DNA from: a virus
DNA length: 64,000 bases
Virus record (IMG/VR): IMGVR_UViG_3300008267_010368
Coordinates: 1 to 64,000 of that record
Reading direction: 5' to 3' (one strand)
Shown here: positions 58,920-64,000 of the stretch, piece by piece
Numbering within the stretch: the stretch's first letter is position 1
How the letters are laid out: each line of letters opens with the position of its first letter
Notes under the pieces: model-generated
Seen by the model: only the letters and a program-made list of their open reading frames with translations
Told to the model about the DNA's origin: nothing
The model's database searches: none
Made by a program: the position numbers and the translations under genes

Positions 58920-58927
58920 TATAAATA
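58920..58927 (-). promoter_or_regulatory. TATTTATA motif
   Basis: Coding-strand GTATATTTATATAAAAA, 12 bases before the ATG at 58907 and just after the end of the giant gene at 58945. Confidence 0.35.
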
Positions 58928-58944
58928 TACGATTCAATCAAAAA

Positions 58945-61900
58945 TTACGCAAACAAACTAAAACCAATTTTACATGAACCAATATAACCTTGGTAACTCG
59001 CATTCAAAATGGTGTCGTTGTTAATGTTGAATTCAACAAAATCTTTAACTTCTTGTGGTGTTCTAGGTGGTATTGGAGGCGATGCCGCAGGATCACCATA
59101 TATGTAAGGTGTATCTATACTTGAAATAATTAGTTGGGCAATTGCCTTTTCGTACTTTTCTTGTTCTGTATTTCCAACATTTAAATCTTTTAATTGTGTC
59201 AAATAAGGTGACATAATAACATATTGATTATAAATAAAAGTGATTGGACCTTTAAAATCACTAAAGGCAAACAAAGGAATATTGGAATCTCTGATTTGTG
59301 TACAAATAACACTTCCACTGAAAATAGGATCGTCGGGATATAAATTTATTGGTGAAAATTCAAATAGGTTGTAATTTGGTGGTTGTAATATATTGTTTTC
59401 AAACCCATTAGATACTCTTGTCGCAGCTATTGCAAAAATTGTTGTCGCAATATATCTATCATAATTTGGTAACGCCAAGACTTCAAAGGCAAAATCACTG
59501 AATGTTATTGGTGTTCTACTAATACTAACAAAAGGGAGTGTTTGATAAACAGGATCAGTTATTAATGCACTACATTCTGATTCAGGACTTGTCGTTATAC
59601 CAACACTTGTTGTATCATCTAAACCTGTTGTTACATCGGTAACAATAGTGTTCGGGTTTTTAGTATTTAATATATCAGCTTTATATTTTTCTAAATAATT
59701 TGTTTTAACATATGTTGCGATTACGTCAGGTTGCGGTAAAGCATACTTTGGCATTCTTGTACCTTCAAATGATGTATCAAAACCATCGGGACTAATCGAA
59801 TGTGAAACTTTGGTAATTAAATAAGGTCCGTAAAATAATGGAACGTGTTTTAAATTGAAATACATCATAGGTTGTATCATTGCATTACCTAACGATCTAA
59901 TGGTACAACTATAAGATTGTGTTTGATAAAAAGAATAAAGTGATGTTGTTTGTTGTGCAATTTTGTCACCGTTAACACCATTAGCCAACTGATCGTTTAC
60001 CAAAAATGTCGCCGCAGTTTTTTTCTTATCATCCATACTAACTTGTATAGACTTAAACATATTTTGATTTCTAATACCAAAATCAACATTAAATCCAACA
60101 ACTTTGTTTGACAAAGAAAAATTATATTGTCCTGCCGTTGACACCCTAATTGGGTTAGTTGATGGGTTTCTGAAATCGTAACTATCATCCCCATAAAAAA
60201 CAAAGGCATTATCTTCTTGTGCTGGTTTATCAGATGGTTTACCAACATATACTATCAAAAACTTAGGTCTCGAATCTAAAAAGTTTACTTCTTCATATGT
60301 ACCAAAAAGAGAATTTGGTACATCGATGTTTTTAGGCTCAGAACTTTTAAGTGGAGTATTGTTACCATAAAAATTAGTAAATGATGGTAGTGCAAAAAAT
60401 AACGAATTTTTGTCTATTGATTGTATAAAACCAATCACATCTAAAATAGAAATATTATTATCACCTTTTAAAATATCAGAAACCGCCATTACATCAATTT
60501 GTAAACTATTACCAACATCAGTATTAGATGTGTCTTGAAATAAAAAGTCTTCAAATATTGTTCTTGTGGTTAAATCACTACCAGAAATCCATTTATCATT
60601 AAATGCTTGAAAAGTATTATAAGTACTTAATTTTGTAACAACACCTTCAACCTTACTTCTAGTTGCATCCAATTTATTTATAACGGTAGGTAGATTTGTA
60701 TTCAAATAAGATGAAACTTCTAAAACCATTTCTGACATCAATTGGTTTTGTGAACTTAAAAACGAATTATATCCTTGATAAAATAGGTTACTACTCCAAG
60801 TACCCCCTGATTGTGTTGTTAAGTATTTTTCTTTTGCGTATATCTTTATGATTTGATAAAGTGATTCAACATTTTCTTTTGTAAATTTAATATTTAAATC
60901 AATAAAAAAGTCAGTAATTGTAGAACCAGTATCAGTATATGTAAAACCGTCTAAATTCACAAAACCAACGTACAATTCTAATGCCCTCCATGCCAATATG
61001 TTATTTGCTTGACTTAATAATAATGTGGTAGTTTGCCCTGATCCCGGTAATGAATTATAAACGTATGGTTCATATGGTGTAACAATTGCTGGTTGTAAAT
61101 TGGAATCGTTCGAAAAATTATAAAATACTTTCCTGTTGAAGTTTCCTGGATTTCCAATTTTTAATATACAATCATATTTTAGAAACTTTTCAGCTTTAAG
61201 ACTAAAATTTGTAATTTGTGATTGTGCTATACTTCTTGAATCTTGATCTTCCGAACCCGTAATAGTTACACTATCTTCTTTGACTTTAAAAATATTTAAA
61301 ATTTGATCTCTTAATCTTCTCTGTTCAATATTTTGTATTTTGTTAGTATCCGTTGATGTTGGATTTAACTTTTCACCTTGTAAAATTAGTAGTTCAGATG
61401 CGGATGCATTTGGATTACAAAATCCTAAAAATGCTTTTTCAAAATCATCTAATATATCTTTTTTGAAAGTCGAAAAAAAGTATTGAATAGAGCTATTTGA
61501 ATTATTGCTTGGACCAATTTTATATCTTGTTGGTTTTGTTTTATCTATATTATTTAAATCAAAATATCCAAAATTTGGTAACCCCCACATTGTTCTTACG
61601 GATCCATTGTAAACTGATGGGTTATTAGAAACCGGTATGGTTTCTTGTTTTATATCATTAAAACATTCATAAGCCGATTGGTTTACAGGAACACTACCTA
61701 ATGATGGTATAGGTACATAAATTTTATTATTTTTATCAACAAGTGGATTTTTATCAAAAACAAAATATTGAAATGTCGAATTAATAATAGTTCCTTTACT
61801 TGGATTAGTACTGTCGGAACCCGGTAAATTAACAAATGTTGCAGACGTATTATTTCCAATTTTAAGTTTACCAGAATCATATGCCCTTGTAAATTCTTCT

Positions 61901-64000
61901 TCGGTATAATTTGTAAAAATGTCTTGTTTTGTAAAATACCAATGTAAATCATTAATCAATTTTGGATAGAATCCTAGATTATATTTATCGGTAAATTCAG
62001 TACCTGATGGATTAAAAATTGTTTCAAATGCTCTAAATTGTGTAGTACCTCCTGTGTAGTTTTTGATAATATATTCTTTTGACAAATTGTTACTTATAGG
62101 ATCATAATAATTTGTGTAATCAAAATCTTGCCAAACGTCATCAAGAATATCAAATGTTTTGTTTGATTCAATCCATGTTTTATATCTATGCCAAACAGCA
62201 CCAATGTATAATAAATAATTGTAAGGTACTTGATTTATTGCTGAGTATTTACTTAAGATCCATCCTATATCACTATCAAGATAATTTAACTTTGTAACAT
62301 TTACTAATGAGCTGCTCAAACTTTTTTGCGAAAATGAAGATAAATATATATACCCTAAAGCAATGTATGGATTAGTATCACCATTTTTTTCTTTTTCTAT
62401 ACCTTTAAACAACGCATTTGTAAAAATTGGTGAATTCAATATTGTGGTAAATTGAGTTTCGATAACATTACCTGAATAAGAAGAATAATAAAATTCATCA
62501 TTTGTTAAAAAGTTTTTTGATATATCTTCACCATAATTGACGTATGATTCTCTAAAGTAATCAATTAATGTTTGTCTATTTATTATTGGTGTTATTGTTA
62601 TAGGTGTAACAAAAATTAAATTGTTATAGTTTTTGTAAGTGTCATTTATATCATAATCGTAATATGAAAGTTTTTCCCCTTTTGAATTTTCTTTTAAATT
62701 TGCTAAAGTCTTTTTTTCATCTAAAAAAATTGTAATGTTTGTTGTATCGTTAAAGTATTCCGCTTCAAATTGAATTTTAGGAAAAACATCTAAATAATTA
62801 TAAGGTGTTGTTTGAGTACTTTCTAAATATCTTTGAAAATTTTCTACAAGTGGTATTGCTGTTTCAATTTTTATTGAATTTCCAGCAATTGTATCCAAAC
62901 TATATAATCCGTAATCTTTTTCTACTAAACTTTTTATATAGTCTTTTGTATAATAATCGTTATCAAAAAGTGCCCAATTATCAGTAGTTCCACTATTAGA
63001 TATTGATTTTATGTAATCAATTAATGTTGTGTAGTTTAATTTTATGTTTTTTAATGTTTCAAGTAATGTTGGGTTATCTGTACAAACTTGCACAATGTTT
63101 TGTGCTTCCATGTCAGATATAAATTTATCTACTTGTTCTGTTTTATAGTCACCTCTAAATATATTTGTATAGTGTGAAGTTAAAAACAATCTTTCAAAAA
63201 ATTCATAAAAGAAAGAAACTTCTGATGTGTCTTCATATGGTTGTGTTTCAAAAGGAAATTCCATAGCATTACAAGACGCATAGTTTGTATTTAGTTTTGG
63301 ATTTACGTAACTTGATAATAGAGTCAATGGTATTTTTCTAATCGAAGCATCCAAGTATTCTTCAGTAAAAAACACTTCAGGCCAAATCGAATAATTGAAT
63401 GCGTTTGTGGCACTTGCAAATTTAGGATCAGCCAAATACTGAACAGTATATTGTTGTCTACCATCCGCTAATTTTTCTAAAGTAAAGTACGTCGGCCAAG
63501 GATAAACTATATTTCTTTCATTCAATTCACCACTATAGTTTACTACATTTTTTGCTTCAGTACTAAAATTCTTATCAGGTGGTATTATTGATGTCAGTCT
63601 CTTGGGATCAGTTCTTTTACTCCAAGAATCTAAATGTGTTCTTTCCATTAATCGAAAAAACGTATCAACACCAGCAAGTAAGATAGCATAAACATTTCTA
63701 ATAGTAGGTACAAATCCTAAACCCGCATCATTTGCAATCAATTCTTGAGCCAACAATGTAGAAAAATTTTGTTCGATTTCTTCTTGTTTGGTTTTGAGTG
63801 TTGATAGTAAATTATTAATTTTATCTAAAAAACTATCCGTTTTGTAATTTGTTGTACCGACTTCTTTTTCTCCGTACTTAAAAAGTGTGGGAATTGAATT
63901 GACAAAAGTACCTGTTCCCTTGTCTAACCTTTTTGTATACAATTCAAAATCTTTTGTCAACTGCGCTTTAAATAATGCAATTTCATCATCTGTTGCACTT
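58945..64000 (-). CDS. Giant tail/baseplate protein with gpD-like C-terminal domain, 5' end beyond right edge
   Basis: The frame is open to base 64000: at least 13 codons precede the TTG at 63960, so the true start is outside the window. About 1684 residues are visible. Near residue 1445 the segment SYSCTIRSLGNAMIQPMMYF, followed by FYGPYLITKVSHSIS, resembles the beta-barrel of late-control/gpD-type baseplate hub proteins. The rest is beta-rich with Asn- and Tyr-rich loops. Function inferred: baseplate hub or tail spike carrier. At the C-terminus a short domain ends KIGFSLFA. Confidence 0.65.
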   Translation of the reverse strand, partial: SATDDEIALFKAQLTKDFELYTKRLDKGTGTFVNSIPTLFKYGEKEVGTTNYKTDSFLDKINNLLSTLKTKQEEIEQNFSTLLAQELIANDAGLGFVPTIRNVYAILLAGVDTFFRLMERTHLDSWSKRTDPKRLTSIIPPDKNFSTEAKNVVNYSGELNERNIVYPWPTYFTLEKLADGRQQYTVQYLADPKFASATNAFNYSIWPEVFFTEEYLDASIRKIPLTLLSSYVNPKLNTNYASCNAMEFPFETQPYEDTSEVSFFYEFFERLFLTSHYTNIFRGDYKTEQVDKFISDMEAQNIVQVCTDNPTLLETLKNIKLNYTTLIDYIKSISNSGTTDNWALFDNDYYTKDYIKSLVEKDYGLYSLDTIAGNSIKIETAIPLVENFQRYLESTQTTPYNYLDVFPKIQFEAEYFNDTTNITIFLDEKKTLANLKENSKGEKLSYYDYDINDTYKNYNNLIFVTPITITPIINRQTLIDYFRESYVNYGEDISKNFLTNDEFYYSSYSGNVIETQFTTILNSPIFTNALFKGIEKEKNGDTNPYIALGYIYLSSFSQKSLSSSLVNVTKLNYLDSDIGWILSKYSAINQVPYNYLLYIGAVWHRYKTWIESNKTFDILDDVWQDFDYTNYYDPISNNLSKEYIIKNYTGGTTQFRAFETIFNPSGTEFTDKYNLGFYPKLINDLHWYFTKQDIFTNYTEEEFTRAYDSGKLKIGNNTSATFVNLPGSDSTNPSKGTIINSTFQYFVFDKNPLVDKNNKIYVPIPSLGSVPVNQSAYECFNDIKQETIPVSNNPSVYNGSVRTMWGLPNFGYFDLNNIDKTKPTRYKIGPSNNSNSSIQYFFSTFKKDILDDFEKAFLGFCNPNASASELLILQGEKLNPTSTDTNKIQNIEQRRLRDQILNIFKVKEDSVTITGSEDQDSRSIAQSQITNFSLKAEKFLKYDCILKIGNPGNFNRKVFYNFSNDSNLQPAIVTPYEPYVYNSLPGSGQTTTLLLSQANNILAWRALELYVGFVNLDGFTYTDTGSTITDFFIDLNIKFTKENVESLYQIIKIYAKEKYLTTQSGGTWSSNLFYQGYNSFLSSQNQLMSEMVLEVSSYLNTNLPTVINKLDATRSKVEGVVTKLSTYNTFQAFNDKWISGSDLTTRTIFEDFLFQDTSNTDVGNSLQIDVMAVSDILKGDNNISILDVIGFIQSIDKNSLFFALPSFTNFYGNNTPLKSSEPKNIDVPNSLFGTYEEVNFLDSRPKFLIVYVGKPSDKPAQEDNAFVFYGDDSYDFRNPSTNPIRVSTAGQYNFSLSNKVVGFNVDFGIRNQNMFKSIQVSMDDKKKTAATFLVNDQLANGVNGDKIAQQTTSLYSFYQTQSYSCTIRSLGNAMIQPMMYFNLKHVPLFYGPYLITKVSHSISPDGFDTSFEGTRMPKYALPQPDVIATYVKTNYLEKYKADILNTKNPNTIVTDVTTGLDDTTSVGITTSPESECSALITDPVYQTLPFVSISRTPITFSDFAFEVLALPNYDRYIATTIFAIAATRVSNGFENNILQPPNYNLFEFSPINLYPDDPIFSGSVICTQIRDSNIPLFAFSDFKGPITFIYNQYVIMSPYLTQLKDLNVGNTEQEKYEKAIAQLIISSIDTPYIYGDPAASPPIPPRTPQEVKDFVEFNINNDTILNASYQGYIGSCKIGFSLFA

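Overview
The window is a 64 kb stretch of a large, AT-rich, T4-related myovirus genome. Its host is most likely a member of the Bacteroidota, probably a flavobacterium. Phage evidence: a T4-type replication and recombination set (SSB/gp32-like, UvsX/RecA, RNase H-like 5' nuclease, DnaB/gp41-type helicase, primase, gp46/gp47) and a contractile-tail baseplate set (gp25, gp6, a gpI-like protein). Host evidence: SprB-type repeats in tail adhesins, a sigma factor resembling the short Bacteroidota primary sigma, promoters of the form TTTG-N19/20-TAnnTTTG, and A-rich leaders mostly without Shine-Dalgarno sequences. I could run no database search, so all names rest on motif reading.

Layout. Almost everything is on the minus strand; only a 56-aa membrane protein (646-816) and a 214-aa protein (1766-2410) are on plus. 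1-552 is the start of a Dam-type methylase cut by the left edge. 787-1767 is a DnaJ. 2391-5978 holds small genes of unknown role, including a histone H1-like protein, and a 365-aa protein with a zinc ribbon and an EF-hand-like loop. 5979-8995 is an envelope or lysis-like cluster: two spanin-like proteins, an amidase-fold protein with no histidine, and a multi-pass membrane protein. 9000-9330 holds two hairpin terminators and a promoter-driven putative small RNA. 9318-11158 is a small regulatory region with a phage sigma factor and three Bacteroidota-type promoters. 11233-12821 is a methyltransferase overlapping a PD-(D/E)XK endonuclease-like gene, a likely restriction-modification pair. 12858-20729 carries gp46/gp47, a RecB-like nuclease, primase, a RuvC-like nuclease and small genes between them.

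20735-50813 is a 30 kb tail, baseplate and adhesin region. It includes SprB-like repeat proteins, Pro-Thr linkers, three small paralogs, two glycosyltransferases, a LamG-like protein, a 2106-residue baseplate-associated protein with a membrane-like segment and a delta-60-repeat propeller, then gp6 and gp25. 50862-57883 is DUF5522, a class II ribonucleotide reductase, helicase, 5' nuclease, UvsX and SSB. 58007-64000 returns to structural genes and ends in a giant gene open at the right edge.

How it fits together. The replication genes form a run with its own promoter (57921-57951) and terminators. The sigma cluster uses host-type promoters, which suggests early expression by host polymerase. 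Many non-overlapping gene starts, especially structural ones, are preceded on the coding strand by TATTTATA, a candidate phage-specific expression signal. The most interesting leads are the orphan structured RNA, the restriction-modification-like pair, the SprB-like adhesin repeats, the histidine-free amidase homologue and the divergent genes whose start codons share one CATG.
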